The notes below the pieces were generated by a model. It ran no database searches, was not told the DNA's origin, and saw nothing but the letters and a program-made list of their open reading frames with translations. This document shows, piece by piece, positions 17,059 through 26,768 of a stretch of 64,000 nt of DNA. Each line of letters begins with the position of its first letter. Within the stretch, counting starts at the first letter, position 1. The translations under genes were made by a program, and so were the position numbers. Source of the stretch: Bradyrhizobium hipponense (GTDB taxonomy: Bacteria > Pseudomonadota > Alphaproteobacteria > Rhizobiales > Xanthobacteraceae); NCBI RefSeq assembly GCF_008123965.1, contig NZ_VSTH01000103.1, forward strand, positions 62,001 to 126,000. Reading direction: 5' to 3'.

Positions 17059-18161
17059 CGGACACCAGACCGGTGAAGCTGAAGCCCGGCGACACCATCG
17101 GAATCCTCGGCGGCGGACAGCTCGGCCGGATGCTGGCAATGTCGGCGGCGCGGCTCGGCCTGCGCTGCCAGGTGTTCTCGCCCGACCCGGATTCGCCGGC
17201 CTTCGACGTCGTGCTGAACGCAACCTGCGCCGAATATGCCGATGTCGAGGCGCTGGAGATGTTTGCCAACGACGTCGACATCATCACCTACGAATTCGAG
17301 AACGTGCCGGCGGCCGCCGCGATGGTGCTGGATGCGCGCCGCCCGGTTCTGCCCAACCGCAAGGTCCTCGAGACCACCCAGGACCGGCTCGCCGAGAAGG
17401 ATTTCGTGACGCGGCTCGGCATCGGCACCGCTGCTTATGCCGACGTCACGTCCGTCGCTTCGTTACGCGAGGCAATCGTCCGGATCGGACTCCCGGCCGT
17501 GCTGAAGACCCGCCGCTTTGGCTACGATGGCAAAGGCCAGGCCATCATCCGCCAGGGCGACGACATCGCCAGGATCTGGACCAGCCTCGGTACCAAGCAG
17601 GCCATCCTGGAAGCCTTCGTGCCGTTCGAGCGCGAGATCTCCGTGATCGCCGCGCGCTCGGCCGCGGGCCAAGTCGAGTGTTTCGACGTCACCGAGAACG
17701 AGCATCGCGACCACATCCTGAAAGTATCGCGGGCGCCCGCGTCGATTCCGGATGCGTTGGCGGAGGAAGCCCGCAGCATCGCGGGTAAAATAGCAAACGC
17801 ACTGGACTACGTCGGCGTGCTCGCCGTCGAGATGTTCGTTCTCGCCAATGGCACCGGACCGAAGGTGCTGGTCAACGAGATCGCCCCGCGCGTGCACAAT
17901 TCCGGACACTGGACGCTCGACGGTGCATCCGTCTCCCAGTTCGAGCAGCACATCCGTGCCATTGCCGGCTGGCCGCTCGGCAAGCCCGTGCGCCATGGCG
18001 AGGTTGTCACCATGACCAATCTGATCGGCGACGAGATCAACGATTACGAGAGATGGCTGACCGCCCCGGGCGCGACCATCCACATCTACGGCAAGGGCGC
18101 GCCGCGCCCCGGCCGCAAGATGGGCCACGTCACGGAAGTCAAGCCGACAACAAGCAAGTAA
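17055..18161 (+). CDS. purK: N5-carboxyaminoimidazole ribonucleotide synthase PurK
   Basis: A 368-residue ATP-grasp enzyme that carboxylates AIR with bicarbonate and ATP. Recognisable features are [21 protein letters not shown] near residues 15-35, the ATP-grasp loop [12 protein letters not shown] near residues 152-163, and the C-terminal [14 protein letters not shown] block. The start is GTG 17055, overlapping the end of purE (GTGA), so PurE and PurK are translationally coupled, as in many bacteria with the two-step route. Confidence 0.97.
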   Translation: MTDTRPVKLKPGDTIGILGGGQLGRMLAMSAARLGLRCQVFSPDPDSPAFDVVLNATCAEYADVEALEMFANDVDIITYEFENVPAAAAMVLDARRPVLPNRKVLETTQDRLAEKDFVTRLGIGTAAYADVTSVASLREAIVRIGLPAVLKTRRFGYDGKGQAIIRQGDDIARIWTSLGTKQAILEAFVPFEREISVIAARSAAGQVECFDVTENEHRDHILKVSRAPASIPDALAEEARSIAGKIANALDYVGVLAVEMFVLANGTGPKVLVNEIAPRVHNSGHWTLDGASVSQFEQHIRAIAGWPLGKPVRHGEVVTMTNLIGDEINDYERWLTAPGATIHIYGKGAPRPGRKMGHVTEVKPTTSK

Positions 18162-18198
18162 CGGGACCGCGGCGAGTGCCTGCGATCCCGCTCTCCGA

Positions 18199-18921
18199 TC
18201 ACGCCGTCTTCGCGCCCGCGACGACGCCGGTGGGCTCTTCGCTTAGCCAGCGATAGATCACGCCGCCCAGCGCGCCACCGATCAGCGGTGCGACCCAGAA
18301 CAGCCAGAGCTGAGCCAGCGCCCAGCCGCCGACGAACACGGCCGGTCCCGTGCTGCGCGCCGGGTTTACCGACGTGTTGGTGACGGGAATGCTGACGAGA
18401 TGGATCATCACCAGCGCGAGCCCGATCGCGAGTGGCGCAAAACCGGCGGGCGCGCGGCCATGGGTCGCGCCCATGATGATGAACAGGAACATCATGGTCA
18501 TCACCACCTCGGTGATGAAGCACACGATCATGCTGTATTGACCGGGCGAATGCGCGTCGTAGCCGTTCGATGCGAAGCCCTTGGTGACGTCGAACTCGGG
18601 AGCCCCGCTTGCGATGACGTAGAGCAGCCACGCGGCCACGATCGCGCCAGCCACCTGCGCAATCACGTAGGGCAGGATCTGCCCAGTTGGAAAGCGTCCG
18701 CCAGCTGCAAGGCCGACCGTGACAGCCGGGTTGAGATGGCAGCCCGAGATATGGCCGATCGCATAGGCCATGGTAACGACGCTCAGGCCGAACGCGAGGG
18801 ACACGCCGACCAGGCCGATGCCGACCTGCGGAAAGGCGGCCGCGATCACGGCGCTGCCGCAGCCTGCGAATGTGAGCCAGAAGGTACCGATGGACTCGGC
18901 GGCATATTTCTTCATGTCCAT
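18199..18921 (-). CDS. aqpZ: Aquaporin Z-like water channel
   Basis: A 240-residue member of the MIP family with six transmembrane helices. The two half-helix selectivity motifs are present: [11 protein letters not shown] near residues 61-71 and [12 protein letters not shown] near residues 182-193. The residues fit water-selective AqpZ channels rather than glycerol facilitators. ATG 18921 is supported by GGGGAG seven bases upstream. It converges on purK with a 37-base gap. Confidence 0.93.
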   Translation of the reverse strand: MDMKKYAAESIGTFWLTFAGCGSAVIAAAFPQVGIGLVGVSLAFGLSVVTMAYAIGHISGCHLNPAVTVGLAAGGRFPTGQILPYVIAQVAGAIVAAWLLYVIASGAPEFDVTKGFASNGYDAHSPGQYSMIVCFITEVVMTMMFLFIIMGATHGRAPAGFAPLAIGLALVMIHLVSIPVTNTSVNPARSTGPAVFVGGWALAQLWLFWVAPLIGGALGGVIYRWLSEEPTGVVAGAKTA

Positions 18922-19183
18922 GTGACGTCTCCCCAAATTTCCAGATTTTCCGGATCAACCTCCGGAAAACGGCCCGCCTTTTGGCACCAAATCACCCAAA
19001 ATGCGACCGCAAGGCGGAGTTTTCGCCCCATTTAATGGCATAACTTGGCCCGATAGACCGCTTCGCAGGTAGACATGTCAGGTTTTGTCTGATACATCCG
19101 CGCCCTCAAGGTTAAGGGCTTGCGCTTTGCCATCCCCTTAGACTTACCAGAATTCAAATCCGATCCACCAAAGAGGATGCCGC

Positions 19184-19489
19184 GTGCAGGTTCTCGTCCG
19201 CGATAACAATGTCGACCAAGCTCTCAAGGCGCTGAAGAAGAAGATGCAGCGCGAGGGCATTTTCCGCGAGATGAAGCTCCGCGGTCACTACGAAAAGCCC
19301 TCCGAGAAGAAGGCCCGCGAAAAGGCCGAAGCCGTGCGCCGCGCGCGCAAGCTCGCCCGCAAGAAGCTGCAGCGTGAAGGCCTGTTGCCGATGAAGCCGA
19401 AGCCGGTGTTCGGCGCGGGTCCCGGCGGCGATCGTGGTGCTGCTGGCGGCCGTAGTGGCCCGGGTGCCGGTCCGCGCGGACCCCGCTGA
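19184..19489 (+). CDS. rpsU: 30S ribosomal protein S21
   Basis: A 101-residue S21. The conserved core [20 protein letters not shown] at the N-terminus and the following basic helices are typical. The C-terminus has a Pro/Gly/Arg-rich extension (from about residue 70) seen in alphaproteobacterial S21. It starts at GTG 19184 with AAAGAGG about 7 bases upstream. A strong terminator follows. S21 helps mRNA-16S pairing at initiation on the 30S subunit. Confidence 0.95.
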   Translation: MQVLVRDNNVDQALKALKKKMQREGIFREMKLRGHYEKPSEKKAREKAEAVRRARKLARKKLQREGLLPMKPKPVFGAGPGGDRGAAGGRSGPGAGPRGPR

Positions 19490-19522
19490 TCTTGCCGAAT
19501 TTACAAGGCTGAGTTTTCGATG

Positions 19523-19552
19523 ACGCGGGCCCTGGGCCCGCGTTATTGTTTT
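19523..19552 (+). terminator. Rho-independent terminator after rpsU
   Basis: A GC-rich stem ACGCGGGCC (19523-19531) pairs with GGCCCGCGT (19535-19543) around a 3-base loop, followed by TTATTGTTTT. It lies 34 bases after the rpsU stop codon. Confidence 0.85.
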
Positions 19553-19614
19553 GTAGAGGTGCCTTTTCTGGGACGGGGCACTACCGATGCGGCACCAGCG
19601 CGAGCCAACCGTAG

Positions 19615-20262
19615 ATGGCCCTCCCTTTCCCTGAGCTCAGCCTGGCACGCGCATGCCGAACCTGGCAGCGACCGTTCACGCTGGCTCTGGTGTCAATCGC
19701 GCTCTGTGGCTGCTCCTTCGACCTGGGCTCTCTGATGCCCGAAAAGGAGAAGCCTCAGGAAGCGCCCAAGGCAGTGGCCACCGAAAGCGCCGTCAGTGCC
19801 GGCAGTGTCAACGAAGCGCAAAGCCGTACGGCCAAAGGCCAGGCCCTGGCGAGGTCCGGAGATGCAGTCGCGGCGCTCGACGAGTTCAATCGCGCTGTCG
19901 CGCTCGATCCCTACAACGCACAGGCTCTCTATGGCCGGGCCCTAATCTACCAGGGCAGCAACGAGCACGAGCTTGCGATCGCCGATTTCGGTGCGGCAAA
20001 CGGGCTCAACCCCCAGAAGGCTGAGCCGCTGCTTGGCCGCGCCGTCAGCTATCTCGCCGTCGGCAAGGTCAAGGAGGCTGCGGCCGATCTTGACGAGGCT
20101 TCGGAGGCCGAGCCGCACAATGCCCAGGTCTGGACGACACGAGGACAGGTCTATGAGCGGCTGGGCGACAGGACCAAGGCGGCGGCGTCCTACACCAAGG
20201 CTGTCTCGCTTCGTCCGCGCGACGACGCCGCGCGCAGCGGCCTTGCCCGCGTCGGCGGCTGA
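19615..20262 (+). CDS. TPR-repeat lipoprotein
   Basis: A 215-residue protein. The N-terminal hydrophobic segment ends in a lipobox (SIALCGC, Cys near residue 34), predicting a lipid-anchored periplasmic protein. After a Pro/Glu-rich linker, residues 75-205 form at least three tetratricopeptide repeats (ALARSGDAVAALDEFNRAVALDP and similar), a protein-interaction scaffold. The partner is unknown. It lies downstream of the rpsU terminator and probably has its own promoter. Confidence 0.82.
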   Translation: MALPFPELSLARACRTWQRPFTLALVSIALCGCSFDLGSLMPEKEKPQEAPKAVATESAVSAGSVNEAQSRTAKGQALARSGDAVAALDEFNRAVALDPYNAQALYGRALIYQGSNEHELAIADFGAANGLNPQKAEPLLGRAVSYLAVGKVKEAAADLDEASEAEPHNAQVWTTRGQVYERLGDRTKAAASYTKAVSLRPRDDAARSGLARVGG

Positions 20263-20292
20263 GGGGCGATCGAGCGCAACGCAGGCGCCTTA

Positions 20293-21300
20293 TTAATCCG
20301 GGGTGACGCTCTTTGGAATAACAGCGTGGAACATCGACTTGACGCCGGACAACATCTCGTCGGCGACATTGGTCTTGGGCCGCGGCATCGGGCCGCCTGC
20401 GTCCGCGCGCAGGTCGAGCGGCGGCGCAATCATCGGCACGGGAATGTCAGCCGGCGGCGTCAGGCGGTTGACATTGTCGTTATCGACCGAGGCCGTGTAG
20501 GGCGGGCTCGCCGGCGACGGTCCGTTGGCATAGGTCTCGGCTTGCGGTGTCGACACCGTGATCGGCGGCGGCAGCGGGCGCACCATCGACGGTGCAGCGG
20601 TCATGACGCGCGGGGCTTCCTGGACGCGGGGTCCCGCTTCCGGTGCGCGGCTAGCTTCCTGCGGCGCTAGCTCCGGCGACTTGTCGGCAGACTTGGTCTC
20701 AGGCGACTTGCTCTCAGAGGACTTGCTCTCAGGCGACTTGCGCAAACGCTCGATCGCGGCACGGACGAGATCGTTGGCGTCGGGGCTTGCGGCTGGCGAG
20801 GCTGCAACCGGCGCCGAACTGGCCTCGACCACCGGAGCGGCGGTCACGGGAGCGGCAACCGCCGGGGCGGACCTGGCGGCGGCCTTCTCACGCGCCGAAG
20901 GCCGGCCGCGCGGGCCGGCCGGCGCGGTCTCGGCCGGTGTTACGTCCGCAGTCTTGGGCTCGGCAGCCTTCGAGTCCTTGGAATCAGCAGCTTTGGAGTC
21001 CGCAGCCTTGGAGTCCGCAGCCTTGGTCTCGGCCGCCGGGTGATCGGCGGGCTTCTCGGCCGCCGGCTTGTCCGTCACGCTCTTCTCGGAGATGCCCTTG
21101 GCCTTGACACCCGGCGCCGGGAGGTTGGCGACATCAGAGGGCTTGCCATTCTTGCCGGCTTGGGCGGGCGCCACCACAGCCGCAGGCGCATCCGCCGCCG
21201 GCTTGGCATTGATGTAATGATTAACGATGTACGCCCCGATGATCGTCGCGAGCACCGAGGGGAAGATGTCCATCGAAATTTTAGCGATGTATTTCAGCAT
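20293..21300 (-). CDS. Membrane-anchored low-complexity protein (Ala/Pro/Lys-rich)
   Basis: A 335-residue protein starting MLKYIAKISMDIFPSVLATI, with one N-terminal membrane helix (about residues 10-30). The rest is disordered and rich in Ala, Pro, Ser, Lys and Asp. It contains short tandem repeats: AADSK three times near residue 95 and SPESK/SSESK/SPETK near residue 195. The last 35 residues (NVADEMLSGVKSMFHAVIPK) look structured. I recognise no enzyme domain. The layout suits a periplasm- or wall-spanning tether. I start at ATG 21300 rather than 21342 because the anchor begins there. Confidence 0.65.
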   Translation of the reverse strand: MLKYIAKISMDIFPSVLATIIGAYIVNHYINAKPAADAPAAVVAPAQAGKNGKPSDVANLPAPGVKAKGISEKSVTDKPAAEKPADHPAAETKAADSKAADSKAADSKDSKAAEPKTADVTPAETAPAGPRGRPSAREKAAARSAPAVAAPVTAAPVVEASSAPVAASPAASPDANDLVRAAIERLRKSPESKSSESKSPETKSADKSPELAPQEASRAPEAGPRVQEAPRVMTAAPSMVRPLPPPITVSTPQAETYANGPSPASPPYTASVDNDNVNRLTPPADIPVPMIAPPLDLRADAGGPMPRPKTNVADEMLSGVKSMFHAVIPKSVTPD

Positions 21301-21390
21301 TCCGGCCACTCCCCGCGATCTGATGCGGGAACTTTGAGGCATAGTAAGGGATCAACTGCGACCGATCGATGGCAAAGAGTAACGCCGGAC

Positions 21391-21675
21391 TTACGGCTTC
21401 AGCTCGATCTCAAGGAACACGATCTCGGTTGAGGTTTCGTTAAGCACATCATGTTGGACGCCGGCCTTGCGAAAATAGGATTTTCCGGCAGCAAGCTGCG
21501 CCTTGGAGCGTTCGCCGCCGGGCGCCACGATGGTCATTTCGGCGGCGACGACGGGAACGATCACGTAGTCCATCCCGTGGGTGTGATACCCGGTCGCGCT
21601 GCCCGGCCCCAGCCGCCACTCGGTGACCCGGACCTCCTCGTTGTCGATCTGAATCTCGGATTTGGCGGCAAGCAT
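21391..21675 (-). CDS. Cupin-domain protein
   Basis: A 94-residue single-domain cupin beginning MLAAKSEIQIDNEEVRVTEW. The metal-site pattern GYHTHGMDYVIVPV and the second motif with KAGVQHDVLNET are visible, giving three candidate His ligands. ATG 21675 is supported by AGGAGA a few bases upstream. The open frame extends further upstream but in non-conserved sequence overlapping the antiporter. Small cupins of this kind bind metals or small ligands. No substrate can be named. Confidence 0.82.
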   Translation of the reverse strand: MLAAKSEIQIDNEEVRVTEWRLGPGSATGYHTHGMDYVIVPVVAAEMTIVAPGGERSKAQLAAGKSYFRKAGVQHDVLNETSTEIVFLEIELKP

Positions 21676-21737
21676 TGGAATTCTCCTGGGACGCCACCGA
21701 TAGCCTAAAGGCGATGACGATTCGATCTCATTGCGCT

Positions 21738-22835
21738 CTAGGGGACGAAGACCATGAACACGTAGACGGCAAATACCACCAAATGCACCAGCCCGAACAG
21801 GACGTTGGTTCTGCCCGTGCCGAAGGTCAGCATGCTCAGAAAGAAGGTCAGCGCCAGCAGGACAATCCCCTGCTCGTTGAGTCCAAGCTCGAGCTCCTTG
21901 TCGAACGCGTAGGTGGCAACGCCGACGGCCGGGATGGTCAGCCCGATGGTGGCCAGGGACGACCCGAGCGCAAGGTTGATGCTCTTCTGCAGATCGTTCT
22001 TGCGGGCCGCCGAGACGGCTGCAACACCTTCCGGCAGCAGGATCAGAACTGCAACGAGCAGGCCGGCAAAGGCCGGCGGCGCACCGATCTTGGCGCCGAC
22101 CGCATCGACAACCAGCGAGAATTTCTTCGCGAGCAGCACCACCGCCAGCAGCGAGACAAGCAGCAAAGCAACGCTCAGCCAAAATATCCGGCCCGAGAGA
22201 TGGGCGCCCGCACCCTCGCCGTCTGTCCGCTCGTGGACGAAATAGTCCTTGTGCAGAACGGTCTGGGTATAGAGGAACACCCCGTAGAGCGCGAGCGTAA
22301 CAACGTCGACAAAGCCGAGCTGGACCGCCGAATAGGCCGGGCCCGGCGTGGTGGTCGTGTAGTTCGGCATGATCAGCGTGATGGTCGCGAGCGCGAACAG
22401 GACGCTCAGATAGACGTTGGCGCCGGAGAGCTGAAAGCCCTGCTCGCGATAGCGCAGACCGCCGATGAAGATGCAGAGCCCGACGAGGCCGTTGCAGACG
22501 ATCATGACCACGGCGAACACGGTGTCGCGCGCCAGTTGCGGGGCGGGCTTGGCTCCCAGCATGATCGTGGTGATCAGCGCTACCTCGATGATGGTAACCG
22601 AGAGCGTCAGCACCAGCGTTCCATAGGGCTCGCCGACCCGTTCGGCGATCACCTCGGCATGATGGACAGCGGCGAACACCGTGCCGAACAGGATGACGAG
22701 CAGGACGGTCGCGAAGACAAGTCCGCCCAGCGAGAGCGTGAATGCATAGTCCGTCGCGCCGACGGCCATGAACAGCAGCACGGCCAGCGCCGGAAAGATC
22801 CAGGCTGATCGTGGCATCGGGCTATGCACGCTCAT
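21738..22835 (-). CDS. Ca2+/H+ antiporter, ChaA/Y4hA-like
   Basis: A 365-residue inner-membrane transporter with about eleven hydrophobic helices, matching the ChaA group of the CaCA superfamily. The two alpha-repeat signatures are visible: TLVLTLSVTIIEVALITTIM in the N-half and AVLILLPEGVAAVSAARKND with NLALGSSLATIGLTIP in the C-half, including the acidic residues used for cation binding. ATG 22835 follows a GGAG site. Upstream in-frame codons overlap the NhaD-like gene and are rejected. Confidence 0.9.
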   Translation of the reverse strand: MSVHSPMPRSAWIFPALAVLLFMAVGATDYAFTLSLGGLVFATVLLVILFGTVFAAVHHAEVIAERVGEPYGTLVLTLSVTIIEVALITTIMLGAKPAPQLARDTVFAVVMIVCNGLVGLCIFIGGLRYREQGFQLSGANVYLSVLFALATITLIMPNYTTTTPGPAYSAVQLGFVDVVTLALYGVFLYTQTVLHKDYFVHERTDGEGAGAHLSGRIFWLSVALLLVSLLAVVLLAKKFSLVVDAVGAKIGAPPAFAGLLVAVLILLPEGVAAVSAARKNDLQKSINLALGSSLATIGLTIPAVGVATYAFDKELELGLNEQGIVLLALTFFLSMLTFGTGRTNVLFGLVHLVVFAVYVFMVFVP

Positions 22836-22885
22836 CCACCGGCTCCAATTGTTCGATAGGAGCAGTAGCAAATTGGCAGGCAGAT

Positions 22886-24310
22886 TCAATGCCAGCGCAG
22901 GATCGGCGCGACAGGCAGCAGGGTCAGCAGCAAAAACAGCGGGATCAGCACGGCGCCGGCGCGCAGGAGATAACCGAAGAAGCTCGGCATCTCGATGCCG
23001 CTCTCGCTTGCGATGCTGCTCACCATGAAATTCGGCGCGTTGCCGATATAAGTGAGTGCCCCCATGTAGACGGCCCCCATCGAGATCGAAGCAAGCGTGC
23101 CCGAGAGCTCGCCCATCAGCACCTGCGGGTCGCCGCCGGCGAGTTCGAAGAACAGCAGGTAGGTCGGCGCGTTGTCGAGGAAGGCCGACATCAGGCCGGT
23201 GAACCAGAAATACGCGACCTCGCGCGGCGCCCCGTCTGGCGCCGTCACCGCCGACAGCAGCCAGGCGAAGGCGCCGTGGTGGCCCGCGTCGAGCATGGCC
23301 AGCACCGGGATGATGGCGACAAAGATGGCGGCGAACAGCTTTGCGACCTCGCGGATCGGCTCCCAGGTGAAGCCGTTGGCCTGTCTGTGCTCGTCCGGCG
23401 TTAGCCAGACCGACAGGGCGGCAATTGCCAGCAGCAGCACATTGCGGGCCAGGCTTTCCAGCTCCAGCTTCGTTCCGAGGATGTCGAAGGCGATGCCGGG
23501 CTTCCACATCGCCGAGGCGAGCAGGCTGGCGACGATCGCCGCGATCAGCGGCAGATTGATCAGCCCGCGGATCCGGAGCGGCTCCGCCGGCCCTACGCCG
23601 GCGAACAACGGCTCCCTGCGGAAGCGCCAGACGTCGACGACAACAAAGATGGCGAGCAATAGTCCGGCAACGATCGCCGTCTGGAACCAGATGGTCCGCG
23701 TTGTCCAGAAGAAGTCGACGCCATGCAGGAAGCCGACGAACAGCGGCGGATCGCCGAGCGGACTCAGCGCGCCGCCGACATTGGCGACCAGGATGATGAA
23801 AAAGACGACGATGTGGGCGTTATAGCGCCGCGCCCGATTGGCGCGGATCAGCGGACGGATCAAGATCATCGCGGCCCCCGTCGTGCCGACGACGCTCGCC
23901 ATCAGTGTACCGAGCGCGAGGATGCCCGTATTGGCCGCCGGCGTACCCTTGATGTCGCCGCTGATGAGAATGCCGCCCGCCACGACATAGAGCGAGAACA
24001 GCAGCACGATGAAGCCGAGATATTCGGCGAGCATGGCGTGGAGGAACGCGGCAAGCGTCACCATGCCGCCGACGAACCAGACGAGCGAGCCGAGCGCCAG
24101 CAGTGACCAGGCCGCGGCGATCTTGCCGTAATGGTGGTGCCAGAACTTTGGAAACAGCAGCGGCCCCAGTGCGATCGACAGCAAGAGGCCGCCAAAGGGC
24201 AGCGCATAGGGCCAGCGCATCGTCGCACCGTCGAGCCCGGTTGCGGCCCATGCGTGCTGCGGCAACAGCGCGATGCCCAAGGTGATGAGCGCGCCCACAC
24301 ACCTCGTCAC
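22886..24310 (-). CDS. NhaD-type sodium:proton antiporter
   Basis: About 474 residues with an N-terminal signal-like helix (GALITLGIALLPQHAWAA) and roughly twelve further helices. The motif ANVGGALSPLGDPPLFVGFL in the first half and the pairing FLDNAPTYLLFFELAGG / NAPNFMVSSIA in the second are hallmarks of NhaD antiporters in the ion-transporter superfamily. I place the start at GTG 24310, since the hydrolase stop is at 24318 and the frame further upstream runs through that gene. The start is uncertain. With the Ca2+/H+ antiporter downstream it forms a cation-homeostasis pair. Confidence 0.85.
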   Translation of the reverse strand: MTRCVGALITLGIALLPQHAWAATGLDGATMRWPYALPFGGLLLSIALGPLLFPKFWHHHYGKIAAAWSLLALGSLVWFVGGMVTLAAFLHAMLAEYLGFIVLLFSLYVVAGGILISGDIKGTPAANTGILALGTLMASVVGTTGAAMILIRPLIRANRARRYNAHIVVFFIILVANVGGALSPLGDPPLFVGFLHGVDFFWTTRTIWFQTAIVAGLLLAIFVVVDVWRFRREPLFAGVGPAEPLRIRGLINLPLIAAIVASLLASAMWKPGIAFDILGTKLELESLARNVLLLAIAALSVWLTPDEHRQANGFTWEPIREVAKLFAAIFVAIIPVLAMLDAGHHGAFAWLLSAVTAPDGAPREVAYFWFTGLMSAFLDNAPTYLLFFELAGGDPQVLMGELSGTLASISMGAVYMGALTYIGNAPNFMVSSIASESGIEMPSFFGYLLRAGAVLIPLFLLLTLLPVAPILRWH

Positions 24311-24317
24311 GGACGGT

Positions 24318-25115
24318 CTAGGATGCAATGAAATGCCTCGCCGTTTCGATCGCGCCAAAAGAATCGAGATTGTCGTGTCCACCGCCCGCAAAGCGGACGA
24401 ACTGCTTCGGTTCATGCGCGAGCGCGAACAAACGCTCTCCGAACACGATCGAAATGACAAGGTCATCGGTGCCGTGCATCACGAGCAGCGGCACCGTGAC
24501 GCGGGCAACGCGCTCGTCGGAACGGAACGGGTCGCGCATGAGAAGGCGGACCGGAACGAACCGGTAGAGCGAGGCGGCAACATCGACGGCCGACGTGTAA
24601 GGAGCCTCAAGGATCAATTTGCCCACCGGATGCTCGGAAGCGGCAGCGACCGCAACGCCGCTCCCGAGCGAAAAGCCCCAGACGTTGATCCGTTCCGGCG
24701 CGTAACGCGCGCTCGTGAAGGCGTAGGCGGCCGCAGCATCGAGCAACAGCCCCTGCTCGCTCGGCGCGCCGCTCGAGCCGGCATAGCCGCGATAGGACAG
24801 CGCGACGAGGCCGGTGCCATCGGCCGTGATGGCCTTGAAACGGCCGACCAGGCCGGCCAGAGAGTCGCCGTTGCCGTGGAAATAGAGGACGACGGACCGG
24901 CCGGGCTTTGCCGGCGCGTGCCAAACGATGACCTTCTCACCGTCCGACGAGGTCAGGACATGCTCCTCGGCTTCCGGAAAGCCCGCCGCTGCCGGCGTCG
25001 TACGCGCGGCGGTCGGGATCGGAAACAGCATCTCGCGCTGCCTGACATACAGCACGGTGAGACCGGCGAGATAGCCGGTCACGAGCAGGAGAACGATCCA
25101 TTTCACGAATATCAT
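24318..25115 (-). CDS. Membrane-anchored alpha/beta hydrolase (BEM46/ABHD13-like)
   Basis: A 265-residue protein with an N-terminal membrane helix (residues 4-22). The oxyanion region YFHGNGDSLAG is near residue 78. The nucleophile elbow GFSLGSG near residues 148-154 carries the catalytic Ser. The acid lies in VMHGTDD and the His in GGGHDN near the C-terminus, so the triad looks complete. Serine hydrolases of this subgroup have few known substrates. It lies immediately upstream of the NhaD-like gene (7-base gap) and is probably co-transcribed. Confidence 0.85.
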   Translation of the reverse strand: MIFVKWIVLLLVTGYLAGLTVLYVRQREMLFPIPTAARTTPAAAGFPEAEEHVLTSSDGEKVIVWHAPAKPGRSVVLYFHGNGDSLAGLVGRFKAITADGTGLVALSYRGYAGSSGAPSEQGLLLDAAAAYAFTSARYAPERINVWGFSLGSGVAVAAASEHPVGKLILEAPYTSAVDVAASLYRFVPVRLLMRDPFRSDERVARVTVPLLVMHGTDDLVISIVFGERLFALAHEPKQFVRFAGGGHDNLDSFGAIETARHFIAS

Positions 25116-25137
25116 GACTGCGTCGCCCGCTCCCGAC

Positions 25138-25308
25138 TTAGGGCTTGCGACGGCTCCGCAGCAATTTCATGACATCGAACCGGATACTCAAGAGGATCTC
25201 GCGGCAGCCACACACCGCCTCGTGGGCAGCGTGCCATGCGACGCGCTGCTCCCGCGTCGCCTTCGGCGGCATGCGATGGGACCGGTGCCACTCCTCGTTC
25301 AGGGCCAC
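25138..25308 (-). CDS. Small conserved Cys/His-rich protein (56 residues)
   Basis: A short frame from GTG 25308 (AGGCGG just upstream) to TAA at 25138-25140. The product begins VALNEEWHRSHRMPPKA and continues with an AWHAAHEAVCGCR stretch, then a basic tail. The WHR...WHxAHxxxCGCR pattern matches small uncharacterised proteins I recall from other Rhizobiales, with the His and Cys residues suggesting metal binding. It lies between pntB and the hydrolase gene on the same strand. It is easily missed because of its length. Confidence 0.6.
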   Translation of the reverse strand: MALNEEWHRSHRMPPKATREQRVAWHAAHEAVCGCREILLSIRFDVMKLLRSRRKP

Positions 25309-25327
25309 GGTCCGCCTGCCTCGGCTG

Positions 25328-26725
25328 CTACATCGCCTTGACGATGTTCTCGGTCACCTTCTTGGCATCGCCGAGCAGCATCATGGTGTTGTCGCGATAG
25401 AACAGCGGATTGTCGATGCCGGCGTAGCCCGAGGCGAGCGAGCGCTTGATGAACATCACGGTGCCGGCCTTCCAGACCTGGAGCACCGGCATGCCGTAGA
25501 TCGGCGAGGTCTTGTCCTCTTCGGCGGCCGGATTGGTGACGTCGTTGGCGCCGATCACGAAGGCGATGTCGGCCTGCGCGAATTCGGAGTTGATGTCCTC
25601 AAGCTCGAATACCTCGTCATAGGGCACGTTGGCTTCCGCCAGCAGCACGTTCATGTGGCCGGGCATGCGGCCCGCGACCGGGTGGATCGCGTACTTCACC
25701 TCGACCCCTTCCTTCTTCAGGACGTCGCCCATTTCGCGCAGCGCATGCTGGGCCTGCGCCACCGCCATGCCGTAGCCGGGCACGATGATGACCTTGGAGG
25801 CGTTCTTCATGATGAAGGCGGCATCGTCCGCCGAACCGAGCTTGGCCGGCTTCTGCTCACCGGTCGCGCCGCCGGCCGCGGCGGTTTCGCCGCCAAAGCC
25901 GCCGAGGATGACCGAGATGAAGGAGCGGTTCATCGCGTGGCACATGATGTAGGACAGGATCGCGCCCGACGATCCGACTAGCGCGCCGGTGATGATCAGT
26001 GCGGAGTTGCCGAGCGTGAAGCCGATGCCGGCGGCCGCCCAGCCCGAATAGGAGTTCAGCATCGAGATCACGACCGGCATGTCGGCGCCGCCGATCGGGA
26101 TGATCATGAGCACGCCGAGCGCCAGCGCGAGGATGACGATCAGCCAGAAGTCGAGCGCGCTGCCGGACAGCACCAGGCCGACGATGAAGAACACCAGCGC
26201 CAGCGCCAGCACAATGTTGATGGCATGGCGGAACGGCAGGATGATCGGCGCGCCGCTCATGCGAGCGGACAGCTTCAGGAACGCGATCACCGAGCCGGTG
26301 AACGTCAGCGCGCCGATGGCGACGCCGAGCGACATTTCCACCAGGCTCTGCGGATGGATGTTGCCGGGCGTGCCGATATCGAAGGCCTCAGGCGCGTAGA
26401 ACGCGCCGGCGGCGACCAGGACTGCGGCCATACCGACCAGCGAGTGGAAGGCCGCGACCAGTTCCGGCATCGAGGTCATCGGCACCCGGCGCGCAATCAC
26501 GGCGCCGACGCTGCCGCCGATGGCGATGCCGAGGATGACCAGCAGCCAGGCAAGGCCGTCTGCCGGCGGATGGCTGGCCAGCGTGGTCGCGACCGCGATT
26601 CCCATGCCGATCATACCGAAGAAATTGCCCTGCCGGGATGAGGCGGGGCTCGACAGCCCGCGCAGTGACAGGATGAACAGCACACCCGCCACGAGATACA
26701 GAACTGCAGCCAGATTGGCGTTCAT
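25328..26725 (-). CDS. pntB: NAD(P) transhydrogenase subunit beta PntB
   Basis: A 465-residue protein. About nine membrane helices occupy residues 1-260, then comes the cytoplasmic NADP(H)-binding domain III with VPGYGMAVAQAQHAL near residue 313 and FVIGANDVTNPAAEED near residue 391. PntB forms the proton channel and NADP site of the proton-translocating transhydrogenase, which reduces NADP+ with NADH at the expense of the proton gradient. It is the third gene after the two alpha-subunit genes. Confidence 0.97.
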   Translation of the reverse strand: MNANLAAVLYLVAGVLFILSLRGLSSPASSRQGNFFGMIGMGIAVATTLASHPPADGLAWLLVILGIAIGGSVGAVIARRVPMTSMPELVAAFHSLVGMAAVLVAAGAFYAPEAFDIGTPGNIHPQSLVEMSLGVAIGALTFTGSVIAFLKLSARMSGAPIILPFRHAINIVLALALVFFIVGLVLSGSALDFWLIVILALALGVLMIIPIGGADMPVVISMLNSYSGWAAAGIGFTLGNSALIITGALVGSSGAILSYIMCHAMNRSFISVILGGFGGETAAAGGATGEQKPAKLGSADDAAFIMKNASKVIIVPGYGMAVAQAQHALREMGDVLKKEGVEVKYAIHPVAGRMPGHMNVLLAEANVPYDEVFELEDINSEFAQADIAFVIGANDVTNPAAEEDKTSPIYGMPVLQVWKAGTVMFIKRSLASGYAGIDNPLFYRDNTMMLLGDAKKVTENIVKAM

Positions 26726-26768
26726 CTCAGGTCCCCCATTGTCTTCGTCACCCCGAGGTGCACGCCGC

